Shown here: positions 1 through 7,218 of the stretch, in pieces | Numbering within the stretch: the first letter of the stretch is position 1 | How the letters are laid out: each line of letters begins with the position of its first letter | NCBI GenBank assembly: GCA_036939975.1 | Contig: JALLPB010001240.1 | Span: 1 to 12,114, forward strand | Source of the DNA: Cyclostephanos tholiformis | Taxonomy: Eukaryota; Bacillariophyta; Thalassiosirophyceae; Thalassiosirales; Thalassiosiraceae | Reading direction: 5' to 3' | Length of the DNA: 12,114 nt | Translations under genes and position numbers: made by a program | The notes under the pieces: model-generated | Told to the model about the DNA's origin: nothing | The model's input: only the letters and a program-made list of their open reading frames with translations | Database searches by the model: none

Positions 1-71
1 AGCTCATAATTTTCTCTTCCTGACCTGAACCACATGCTACTTCACTTTCACTTGTTTTATTTCATTTCAGG

Positions 72-305
72 GGAAAAGTTATCCACCAGCCTAGGTCAAA
101 GTCTCATTTGATTTGCTATCTCGCAATTTGAGAATCAGTTGCAATGGGTGAATCACTCATCACTCACTGCAAGACCAATGACAACTTGTCTGACCCTTTA
201 ACTAAATTGACCTTTGGTGCTAAGCATCATAGACTTATGAGTGATATCTTGTATGACGTATATGATGACCATCCAAAACCAGACAGGGCAAGACCACCCC
301 AATGA
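72..305 (+). pseudogene. Copia-type RNase H, C-terminal fragment (element 1)
   Basis: This is the last part of a copia polyprotein, the end of the RNase H domain that removes the RNA strand during reverse transcription. In one frame, 99-305 reads as a K-S-H-L-I-C-Y start, then E-S-V-A-M-G, then N-L-S-D-P-L-T-K, then L-Y-D-V-Y-D-D, ending at TGA 303-305. The Asp in N-L-S-D is the expected last RNase H catalytic residue, and the K.H...Y...RE.VA...NL.D..TK layout is typical of copia elements. A TGA at 129-131 sits where this motif usually has Arg, so CGA to TGA is the simplest explanation. Upstream of about position 72 I can no longer align the domain; the rest of the element would lie left of the window. 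The sequence resembles neither the RNase H of element B nor any other copy here, so it is a separate family or lineage. Confidence 0.72.
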
Positions 306-418
306 CCCAAATCACCAGACCAATCTTGAGGTGGCTGAAAAAATATGACCATGAGACAGCCAGATCAGGCCAAAATGGTGGGAACAAACGTAATGCTAAG
401 ACTACTCTGAGGCCATAT

Positions 419-426
419 GGAGGGAG
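419..426 (+). other. Candidate polypurine tract of element 1
   Basis: GGAGGGAG lies about 115 bases after the RNase H stop codon, where a copia polypurine tract and 3' LTR would be expected. The next bases are TATC, which could be a decayed TGTC LTR start after a G-to-A change. This is inferred from position and purine content only. No second LTR copy is present to compare. Confidence 0.3.
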
Positions 427-447
427 TATCTCAGCAGTCGGAGTTTT

Positions 448-464
448 TTTCTCATCATGAGAAA
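448..464 (+). repeat. Inverted repeat, 8-base arms
   Basis: TTTCTCAT and ATGAGAAA are perfect reverse complements around a single C. It lies just inside the possible 3' LTR of element 1 and may belong to its U3 region. No function can be read from the sequence alone. Confidence 0.6.
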
Positions 465-512
465 GATACAGTGTGCATCACAGGGATGTATGTACACCCT
501 AATATAGATGAC

Positions 513-545
513 GCATGTCAGGCGCATGTCAGGAGCATGTCAGCT
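513..545 (+). repeat. Tandem repeat, three units of 11 bases
   Basis: GCATGTCAG occurs three times at a strict 11-base spacing, starting at 513, 524 and 535, with two variable bases after each unit. An 11-base period is close to one helical turn, so the sites would face the same side of the DNA. It lies in the possible LTR of element 1, where such repeats can act as transcription factor sites. That role is speculative. Confidence 0.75.
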
Positions 546-599
546 GCTCACATCAGAATTTGGAGTTCTGTGTTCCTTGCCACTGCCAACTGCCATAAT

Positions 600-1378
600 T
601 CTTAGACCTTAATAGTTTATTTAGACCATGAATAGTGGCAGGCCATCCAACGATGGTGACCACTGTGGCCATGGCCAATAGTCTACCTAATTGTGATGGC
701 CGTATTGATTGACTCCTCTCCCTCCCTTTGGTTTTTATTATTTGTTGACAATCGTCTTCTATTCTTTGGAAAAACTGACCACTTTTTGTGTATTTATCTC
801 AAATACTTTTATGGGTGTGTACAACACCAAACTAATATTAGATTGGGCTTAAACTCTAAATTTTTGGGGCGGGGTTGTGGTGGGGTTGTGATATGCTTAA
901 TATTTAGTTACATGTCACCCCATTTTTTGAACTTCCCCCAAACAAAATGCACTTTGTAAATAAGGAAATGATTCCATAATCATGGTACTTACACACGTCA
1001 TCCTCTACCACCACCTGTGACCCCCTGGTGCCCGTTCCGGATCAAGTCCCTCCTTCAACACTTCAACACGTCAAGGGTGATGCCAGATGCATTTGATTTT
1101 GTCAAATTGAGGGGGAAATGCCATTCTTCCCCCCCTCTCCCCCTAACATCTTCAATTTTTGATTGCTTTGATCCGCTCTTCGTGCGCTGCCATTTTTGTT
1201 TGATTGATAATATGTCCACCTCTTTTTTCTGATGACCTCACTGTCTACCAAGGATGGTGGGGGAGGATGCTGGGGGACCAAATGAATGGTGAATATTAGG
1301 ATAATGCCCACCACCGCCATAGCAATAATGAGGAGGAGTAGGGGCAAAACTCACTGCAACAAAGACATCCGCCAATGT
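600..1378. other. Region without a recognisable gene
   Basis: I find no gene here. The stretch 690-960 is T-rich with short G/T-rich tracts (around 868-890). There is a 12-base palindrome TGGCCATGGCCA at 666-677 and a small inverted repeat ATGATT/AATCAT at 968-983. Short reading frames exist on both strands, but they have no recognisable domain and look like chance. It may be unique host DNA between elements 1 and 2 or degraded LTR sequence. Confidence 0.5.
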
Positions 1379-1403
1379 CATTGTTGTTAATCAGACAACA
1401 ATG
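1379..1403. repeat. Inverted repeat, 9-base arms
   Basis: CATTGTTGT (1379-1387) and ACAACAATG (1395-1403) are perfect reverse complements around a 7-base loop. TGTTG/CAACA is the usual form of copia LTR ends, so this could be an LTR terminus or two abutting termini upstream of element 2. It could also be a simple hairpin. A nearby ATTGTT at 1426-1431 can pair with the same AACAAT. Confidence 0.6.
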
Positions 1404-1534
1404 GCAATATAGACTACTATTGTTAGACAAGCTAGCCTATGAGAGCTAGTGCAGCGAATTTTAGCGAGAGAGAAATTTAAATTCTCATCCAAAAGGTTTG
1501 CAAAACAAGCAACAATTGAAATAGACTCATAAAG

Positions 1535-1581
1535 AAGTAATCAACAGCTATTTGGTTGTCACTGTTTAGCAGTGATTACTT
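1535..1581. repeat. Nested inverted repeats upstream of gag (element 2 leader)
   Basis: AAGTAATCA (1535-1543) is the reverse complement of TGATTACTT (1573-1581). Inside it, TCACTG and CAGTGA form a second hairpin around TTTAG; the two structures share the TGA, so they compete or stack. The set ends 37 bases before the gag ATG, in what should be LTR end, primer binding site and leader. I could not identify a convincing primer binding site. Confidence 0.55.
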
Positions 1582-1618
1582 ATCACAAATCAAGCCTTAA
1601 CGGTTAACAAATACAGCT

Positions 1619-2746
1619 ATGGGAGTATGCGCCGACATACGAGAGGAAGTCAGAAAAGAAACGGTCACTAAAATCCATGGACAACCGACAAACCATGACT
1701 TAACAATCCTAGAAAAAGAACTAATCGCAATCCTCGCAAATATTCCAACGACACTCGGAGGAGGGAACCACGGCCATGAAGAAATCCTCATGGACCCAAC
1801 AAGGTACCTTTTAATAACTGGAGTCCCGTTTAACAATCCAGCCAACCCTGGAAATTATCCTGCAAACATTGCAGGAAATGTGGCAGCAGGCGTACGAGCA
1901 AGAGCAGAAGCGGAACACAAAGAAGAAGTGAGAAAATATGAGACTTTTCAAGGGGTCATCCAAGCAACAAAAGACATCATCTTAGAAGCAGTGGATCACA
2001 AATACTTACTCGAAATCGAGGACGAGATTCTCGGATTTCTCAACCAAACCCCAACCAACATGCTGACTCATCTAAGAAACCGTGGAGGAGCATTGGACTT
2101 CGCGGACACAAAAACATTGTTAGCGGAACGAGATGGAGAGTGGGACCCAAGTGAAGTCCCGCAACTTTACTTTAATCGAGTCGAGAAAGCAATTCAAGGA
2201 CTCACCCGCGCTGGAATCACCTCAGATCTCAACGAACGACAAGACATGGCACTGTACTATCTAAAAGCTTCAGGAGAGTTTGACGCAGCCATCAGAGATT
2301 GGGAAAATAGGCCAGCAGGTCAGAAGACGTGGCAGAACATTAAGACCTTCATTTCAGCGGAACATGCCAAAGAAAATAAGCAAAATAAACTTACCACGAA
2401 AAATTTCAAGGCAAACATGATTGAAGAACAAGCAATGGCGACGGAGGAACTTATCGCAACACTCACCAAAAAACACATGCAACAAATGGAGACTCTTATC
2501 AAGAGCACCACCGACGCAATGAAGGAGATGATGGCACTCATCAAGAATGAGAAGAAAGAGTCCAGCAGTCAGTCAAAAGAAGAAAAGAAAAACAAACGAG
2601 AAGAAAGACACAAAAAGTTTAACGACACACCAATTTGCATGCACTGCGGAAAGAAATACCCAGCCAAAAAGGAAGATGAGTGCTGGGAACTCGACAAGAA
2701 TAAAGATTCTCATCCTTCAAATTGGAAGTCTACCAAAAGCACTTGA
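1619..2746 (+). CDS. Copia Gag protein of element 2
   Basis: This is the capsid/nucleocapsid protein that forms the cytoplasmic particle in which the element's RNA is packaged and copied. The frame is open for 375 residues from the first ATG after the leader. The N-terminus has the G-Q-P-T...L..LEKEL...GHEE...DP..Y....F.NP pattern, which is also recognisable in the gag of element A. The middle is helical and rich in charged residues. A Lys/Glu-rich stretch (about residues 300-335) precedes a zinc-knuckle-like site with C340, C343 and C355. The usual His of this site appears to be Tyr347. The protein ends 20 residues after C355 at TGA, with CGG next, and protease follows in the same frame. It is the only intact ORF of element 2; the rest of the element is broken. 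The coding strand is A-rich, unlike the GC-rich elements A and B. Confidence 0.85.
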   Translation: MGVCADIREEVRKETVTKIHGQPTNHDLTILEKELIAILANIPTTLGGGNHGHEEILMDPTRYLLITGVPFNNPANPGNYPANIAGNVAAGVRARAEAEHKEEVRKYETFQGVIQATKDIILEAVDHKYLLEIEDEILGFLNQTPTNMLTHLRNRGGALDFADTKTLLAERDGEWDPSEVPQLYFNRVEKAIQGLTRAGITSDLNERQDMALYYLKASGEFDAAIRDWENRPAGQKTWQNIKTFISAEHAKENKQNKLTTKNFKANMIEEQAMATEELIATLTKKHMQQMETLIKSTTDAMKEMMALIKNEKKESSSQSKEEKKNKREERHKKFNDTPICMHCGKKYPAKKEDECWELDKNKDSHPSNWKSTKST

Positions 2747-2980
2747 CGGTGCGAGGGGTCAAGAGTGTCAGAGTCATGGCAACCAGGAAAAGTGTCAATC
2801 AATAAATTAAACACTGATCATACGTACCTGGAAACCACGAACTATTAGACCCCACTTCAAAACATAGCAGAAGAAGAAGAAGAAGAAGAAGAGGAAATGA
2901 ACTCGATCAAAATAGTACAACCAATTGAAATCAACAAAAAAATGAACAAATAGACGCGTTGACTTGAAAGACGTAAAGAG
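2747..2980 (+). pseudogene. Gag-protease linker of element 2, with four in-frame stops around it
   Basis: The gag frame continues past its TGA (2744-2746) through a linker that reads S-W-Q-P-G-K-V-S-I-N-K-L, then Y-L-E-T-T-N-Y, then a run of nine Glu, then the protease. It is interrupted by TAG at 2846-2848, TAG at 2951-2953 and TGA at 2960-2962. Since no base shift is needed to reach protease, gag and pol were ancestrally one frame. The TAG at 2846 follows N-Y and probably replaced Trp (TGG). The other two could also be former Trp codons. The linker has no known enzyme activity. Confidence 0.65.
2869..2895 (+). repeat. GAA microsatellite coding poly-Glu
   Basis: Nine consecutive Glu codons (seven GAA, one GAG, one GAA) lie in the gag-protease linker frame. 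The unit is a triplet, so length changes would not shift the frame. It is likely a slippage product. Confidence 0.85.
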
Positions 2981-3319
2981 TGGAAGTTAGTCATAGATTC
3001 AGGAGCAACATCAAACTTTGTTCCAGAAGAAATGAACTCACCAAAAAATGGAACATTAAACAAGGAAGTATATTTGCCCGACACCTTGAAAATGAAAGCA
3101 TCATACACAACACAATTACCTTTCAAGCAATTATCAAACAAAGCAAGAGAAGCAGACATCTTACCAGGATTAAAAACACCTCTTATCAGTGTAAATAAGA
3201 TGGCAGAGGAAGGTTACATGATGATCTTTCATCCAGGGGAGAAAGGAGTAATGATCCATGAACCAGGGTCAGTTTCAATAATAGCAAAAACACCATCGCC
3301 CTCTAAGGGTGCAAATTGA
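2963..3319 (+). pseudogene. Copia aspartic protease of element 2
   Basis: This is the retroviral-type aspartic protease that cuts the Gag-Pol polyprotein inside the particle. The motif W-K-L-V-I-D-S-G-A-T-S lies at 2981-3013, with the catalytic D-S-G-A at 2996-3007 intact. It is followed by V-Y-L-P-D, LPFKQLS, A-D-I-L-P-G-L, LISVNKMA and a hydrophobic C-terminal half, all typical of this domain in copia elements. The frame is the same as gag. It opens after the TGA at 2960-2962 and ends at TGA 3317-3319. That terminal stop comes from a one-base frameshift between about 3303 and 3316, because the G-C-K-L-K-G-A-K-L-W continuation is in the next frame. The enzyme core looks intact, but nothing links it to a usable start codon upstream other than Met at 3032, which lies after the active site. 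Confidence 0.8.
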
Positions 3320-4395
3320 AGGGAGCAAAATTATGGACTATTTCAGACAATGAAGAATCAATGAAGGAAAGAGCAAACAATGTTTATGACTTACCATCAA
3401 TAAATCAAACAGTGAAATACTTACATGCAACAGCGGGATTTCCAATGAAAGAAACGTGGCTGAAAGCTATCAATGCTGGAAACTTTGCAACGTGGCCAAC
3501 AATCAATTCAAGCATTGTTTGATGCCATTTTCCTGAATCAGATGAAACTGCAAAAGGACATATGAAAAAACAATGTCAGGGTGTACGATCAACAAGGGTG
3601 TTAGAAGATTCAGAGACAAACTTACCTACCATTCTGAAAGTCAAAGACATTTATATCAAAGTCCACAACGCAACCAAAATAATACATACCAATCAAACTG
3701 GACGATTCCCAGCAATCTCAAGCAAAGGAAATCAGTACATTATGATACTTGTGGAGGTAGATGGAAACTTCATAGATGCAGAACCGATGAAAAACAAGTC
3801 AGAAGGATCGATGATAAAAGCATATCAAACACTATGGGAACGACTTACTGCATCTGGAACAGTGAAACCCAAAACCCATATCCTTGACAATGAAGCCTCA
3901 ACAGAATTCAAAAAGGAAATCAAGAAAAATTGTACAATTCAATTAGTTCCACCAAACAATCACAGAAGAAATCTTGCAGAACGTGCAATACAAACCTTTA
4001 AAAGCCACTTCAAAGCTGTCCTAGCCGGTGTAGATGACACGTTCCCAATGAGATTATGGGATAGATTATTACCCCAAACCATTTTGACACTGAATCTGTT
4101 ACGCCAATCGAATGCAGTACCAACGGTATCAGCCTGGCAATATGTAAAAGGGAATTTCGATTACAACAGAATGCCGTTAGCACCAATGGGATGTGCAGTT
4201 CAGTTACATCAAAGCAACGAAATAAGAACAATGTGGGCAATGAAAGCAATAGATGGGTGGTACTTACAATCATTGGCGGAACACTACCAATGCCATGTCA
4301 TTTACGTCAAGCAAACAAAGAGCGAAAGGATATCAGACATGGTGTTTTTCAAAACAAAATACCTAACCCAACCTACTTTATCATCATCAACCTGA
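3301..4395 (+). pseudogene. Copia integrase of element 2
   Basis: Integrase joins the element's cDNA to host DNA in the nucleus. After the frameshift near 3303-3316 one frame carries the pre-integrase zinc-binding region (Y-L-H-A-T-A-G-F-P, H-F-P-E-S-D, G-H-M-K-K). It is broken by a TGA at 3520-3522 that probably replaced an Arg CGA. The catalytic core then runs open from 3562. The D,D,E triad is visible as N (AAT, 3691-3693) in H-T-N-Q-T-G-R-F-P, Asp (3886-3888) in I-L-D-N-E-A, and Glu (3979-3981) in L-A-E-R-A-I. The first residue is therefore Asn instead of the Asp expected at this site. The core continues through L-L-P-Q-T, L-N-L-L-R-Q-S-N, G-W-Y-L and F-F-K-T-K-Y before a second frameshift near 4383-4395. 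With a stop, two frameshifts and the Asn, this copy should be inactive. Confidence 0.82.
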
Positions 4396-4916
4396 CACAA
4401 GCATTTAAAGGAAAGAGCAACCAAAAGGGAATAGATCAGATTGAAGCACTAAAAAGGCTCGACACAATCCTTAACAACAAACCTGAAATAATACCAACAC
4501 CAATGGACACAAATCCAATACAACGAAAGGTCACTTTCGACGAAGCAGCCAAGGCACCGATTGAGATGGAACCAAGGGATACAAGAGTAACTCCAAGAGC
4601 ACCCAAGCAACTGCAACGAATGCGCACTGAACCAATCCATTCAGCTGCTGTCGAGAAGACAATACCAAAAGTGCCAACTCCAAGGGCGCCGAGCAAAACA
4701 AGCACGAAAGAGATCACACCAACTAGAATTGAAACAAGAGAAAGGATTAGAAAATATCTGGAATCAAAAACAATGGCACGGATCTCACATCGAAGCATGC
4801 ACCTAAGACGAACCACGAGAAACAGTGAACGTGCACAACTAATCCATGACAAGGAAACCGACACATACCTGAATTACCGACAACTCCTAAAACATCCAAA
4901 ATACAAAGAGACATGA
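4392..4916 (+). pseudogene. Integrase-RT linker of element 2
   Basis: After the frameshift at about 4383-4395 the polyprotein resumes in another frame with L-T-Q-A-F-K-G-K and Q-I-E-A-L-K. It goes on through a poorly conserved, Thr/Pro/Arg-rich stretch (for example V-T-P-R-A-P-K and V-P-T-P-R-A-P-S-K-T-S-T-K) and ends in Y-L-N-Y-R-Q-L-L and H-P-K-Y-K-E-T. Such linkers join integrase to RT in copia polyproteins and have no assigned activity. TGA at 4914-4916 stops the frame; the RT continues directly after it in the same frame (S-K-S-A-A-N-E-F-G-R-L). A Trp codon (TGG) is the likely original. Confidence 0.65.
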
Positions 4917-5671
4917 TCAAAATCAGCAGCAAATGAGTTTGGACGATTAACGCAAGGTCTTAAAGATGGACGTGTCAAAGGAACAAACACGATAAAATTT
5001 ATCAGAAAAGAGCAAGTTCCAATCAAAAGGAGAAAAGATGTGACCTACGGAAGTTTTGGCTGCGAGTTCAAACCAAACAATGAGGAAAAAGAATGCACCA
5101 GACTTACGGCAGGAGGAGATAGAATCAACTATCAGGATGATTGTGGCACACCGACTGCGGACATGACACTATTCAAGATATTAGTCAACAGTGTTATCTC
5201 AACACCAAATGCGAAATGTTTCATGATGGATATAAAAGATTTTTACCTGAATACACCAATGAAGAGACCCGAATACATGCGCATCAAAATCTCAGACATT
5301 CCTGATGAGATCATTGAACAGTATAACTACAACCTAAAGTCGTTAGTGACACCAGAAGGATATGTATACTGTGAAATCAATCGTGGAATGTATGGCTTAC
5401 CTCAGGCCGGATTAATTGCCCAAGAACTCTTTCAGAAGAGATTAGCGGAGTATGGCTATCACCAGAGTCAAATCATAAACGGATAATGGACTCACAAATC
5501 GAGACCCATATGCTTCTGCCTTTGCATGGATGACTTTGCAGTAAATATGTCCGACAGGAAGATGCAGACCATTTGATTAGTGCAATCAAAAAATATTATC
5601 CAATGACGGTGGACTGGCAAGCAACAAAATACATTGGACTTACCATCGAATGGGATTATTCAATGCTAAAC
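4917..5671 (+). pseudogene. Copia reverse transcriptase of element 2, truncated
   Basis: RT copies the element's RNA into cDNA. The frame shows N-E-F-G-R-L, V-T-Y-G-S-F, R-L-T-A-G-G-D-R-I-N-Y and P-T-A-D-M-T. Palm motif A follows as M-M-D-I-K-D-F-Y-L-N-T-P (catalytic Asp at 5229-5231), then Y-M-R-I, G-Y-V-Y-C-E-I and G-M-Y-G-L-P-Q-A-G. A TAA at 5484-5486 lies between G and W of a G-x-W-T-H-K motif. The active-site pair M-D-D-F follows shortly after. A one-base shift near 5541-5545 moves the frame to K-Y-V-R, then K-Y-I-G-L-T-I-E-W-D-Y, and then the sequence stops matching any RT at about 5663-5671. The thumb region, RNase H and 3' LTR are missing because reverse-strand element A starts there. 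All three RT catalytic Asp codons are present, but the gene is broken. Confidence 0.83.
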
Positions 5672-5677
5672 TAGCCC
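5666..5677. other. Tail-to-tail junction between element 2 and element A
   Basis: On the + strand the RT of element 2 is recognisable up to E-W-D-Y (about 5662). On the - strand the integrase of element A is recognisable up to A-P-L-G (about 5675). Neither side shows an LTR, polypurine tract or visible target-site duplication, so this is a rearrangement breakpoint and not a retrotransposon insertion end. The exact base cannot be fixed without an intact copy of each element. Confidence 0.75.
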
Positions 5678-7215
5678 AGCGGGGCCAGTGGCGTCGCGTC
5701 AAACAAAAATGAGCCTTCCATTGCTTCTTGGGCAGACAGAAGAGGGTTCAGTTGACAAGGGCGCAACATGTTGAGTGTCATGTCACTTTGGGTGGTGAGA
5801 CGACACCAGTTTACGATGGGAAACAACGGAGGGATGCCCGTGATGCCCGCCGTGAAGTGATTCTTCCATGTGCGTACCGCCCATTCCGCCGGATTCGTTC
5901 GATGCATGTCAGGGGGGGTGTATTGTAATTTGACATGTTTGGCCGTGACGAATGCTTCGACATCACGTGACGCTTTGTTGTCAAGCTTGTGGAGGAGGGG
6001 GCAATACCCACGGCCTGTGAGCCATGCGTATACCTCGGTGTATGCTCGCATGAGTTCTTCTTTTGATTGATTGCGTATCAGCACCGACTTGATATAGTTC
6101 AGGTCGAAGATGTAGAAGAGGGCCACGTACGCATTACCCCGATTGGACGTGACCGGGAAACGACCAGTTTGATTGCTTGCGATACTGCCGGTGATATCGT
6201 GGACGGTCACAAACACATGGTGGGTATGCTCGTTGGAGGGCTGCTGGGGTTGCGGATCCATGTTGGAGTCAACGCGAATGCACGGGAGAACAATGGGGAT
6301 GGACGATGCCGCCCGTGTGGTGGAGCATTGGCCCTGTCGGACCTGGTCCATGTGGCCCCTTTCGGAGGCAACATTGACATCGATGTGGCAATGGACGCAG
6401 TCGGCGGTGAGCCCGGGGAATCCCTTGAGGTAGCCGGCCTTGATGGCCAGGACAAGCATGAATTTGACGGGGAAGTTGAGGCATGCATAATAAAAATGTG
6501 TAAGCTTGTGAGTGTTCGAGCACTCGTATAGACTGTTTGCGATGGCGGTGGCAGGAAACAGGCTAGGGGAGCCAGTGCACCCTCGGAGGGAGGGATCAAC
6601 CGCACCATGGTGGATGCAGGAGAGCGGACCAGAGGAAGCAGGCACAACCCGCTGTGCAGTGTTGGTGGTAGGCGCCGTAGTCAATGGAATTAGGGGGGGC
6701 TCGGGCATGTTGGTTGGAATGACGACGCGAATGTTGGTAGTCCACCCATCGTCAGTGATGCGGACCCGCCAGAGTCGGTTCGTGGGGTCGTGCCACCCTC
6801 GAAGGATGACTTTGCCGTTGAGGGAGACTTCACATCCTGTGCGGTGGAAGTAAACGTCGCACCCTGCGTTGACCAAGGTTGCGACGGACAGGAGATTGTT
6901 GACAAGGCCAGGGAGGCAATGACCCAGCCGCGCCGTCACGGGCAGGTTGCGAAGGAGGAGGTCAATGGCATGTGTGGTGGTCATTTGCCCACCACCCAGT
7001 TGGACGACCGTGATGGGGTCATGGGGAATGGGAGTAGATGATGCTGGCGTGCGCCCGGTGAGCAGTGTGCAGGAGGCCGTGGTATCGATGAGCGCGGTGT
7101 TGTGTAGATCGGGAGGGTTGGCGCAGCCGGAAGAAGTACCATTAACGTAGTTTGCTAAATTTTTAAATTCAACTACATCTAAATCAATGGCATTGGCCCC
7201 CGCTGGTATGCACCA
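5672..7215 (-). pseudogene. Copia protease and integrase of element A, 3' truncated
   Basis: This is the continuation of the element A polyprotein in the same frame as its gag, entered only past a TGA at 7216-7218. Protease comes first, with A-L-I-D-T-T-A-S (catalytic Asp codon 7086-7084), so the usual D-T/S-G-A is D-T-T-A. It continues through L-P-G-L-V-N-N-L-L-S-V and C-D-V-Y-F-H-R-T-G-C to R-L-W-R-V-R-I. The pre-integrase segment has F-Y-Y-A-C and R-G-H-M-D-Q. The integrase core follows with the triad as Asn (6174-6172) in S-N-Q-T-G-R-F-P, Asp (5982-5980) in K-L-D-N-K and Glu (5886-5884) in N-P-A-E-W. No other stop breaks the frame from 7215 until a TAG at 5673-5671, just after P-L-A-P-L-G. 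That last stop is made by the junction with element 2. The integrase C-terminus, RT and RNase H are absent. Confidence 0.85.
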
Positions 7216-7218
7216 TCA
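7216..7218 (-). other. In-frame TGA at the gag/pol border of element A
   Basis: The codons are GCC-TGA-TGG, and the frame is open on both sides (436 residues before, over 500 after). Element B has TGA at the same aligned place (11749-11747) followed by CTG. It may be a readthrough signal or a stop inherited from the common ancestor of the two copies. Confidence 0.7.

Noticed and set aside
40..71. Pyrimidine tract ending in TTTCAG-GGG, like a 3' splice site, just before the element 1 RNase H fragment
   Set aside because: A good match to the consensus, but copia RNase H coding is not normally spliced there and no upstream exon or donor is visible. Probably coincidence.
513..545. CRISPR-like spaced repeats
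   Set aside because: Units of 9 bases with 2-base gaps are far too short, and the window is a eukaryotic retrotransposon region.
1102..1347. Reverse-strand frame of 81 residues with a hydrophobic N-terminus resembling a signal anchor
   Set aside because: No recognisable domain. The hydrophobic start comes from a repetitive GGTGGTGG/AATGAGG-type stretch, and the frame overlaps an equally open frame on the other strand. Treated as chance.
1581..1600. TTATCACAAATC as a possible methionine-tRNA primer binding site for element 2
   Set aside because: Only the TATCA core fits the usual copia site, and no LTR 3' end is identifiable directly before it.
6067..6531. Several long forward-strand frames opposite integrase (6067-6531, 6512-6853, 10700-11062 and others)
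   Set aside because: They are antisense shadows of the GC-rich integrase/protease. Both copies show them only because the copies are homologous.
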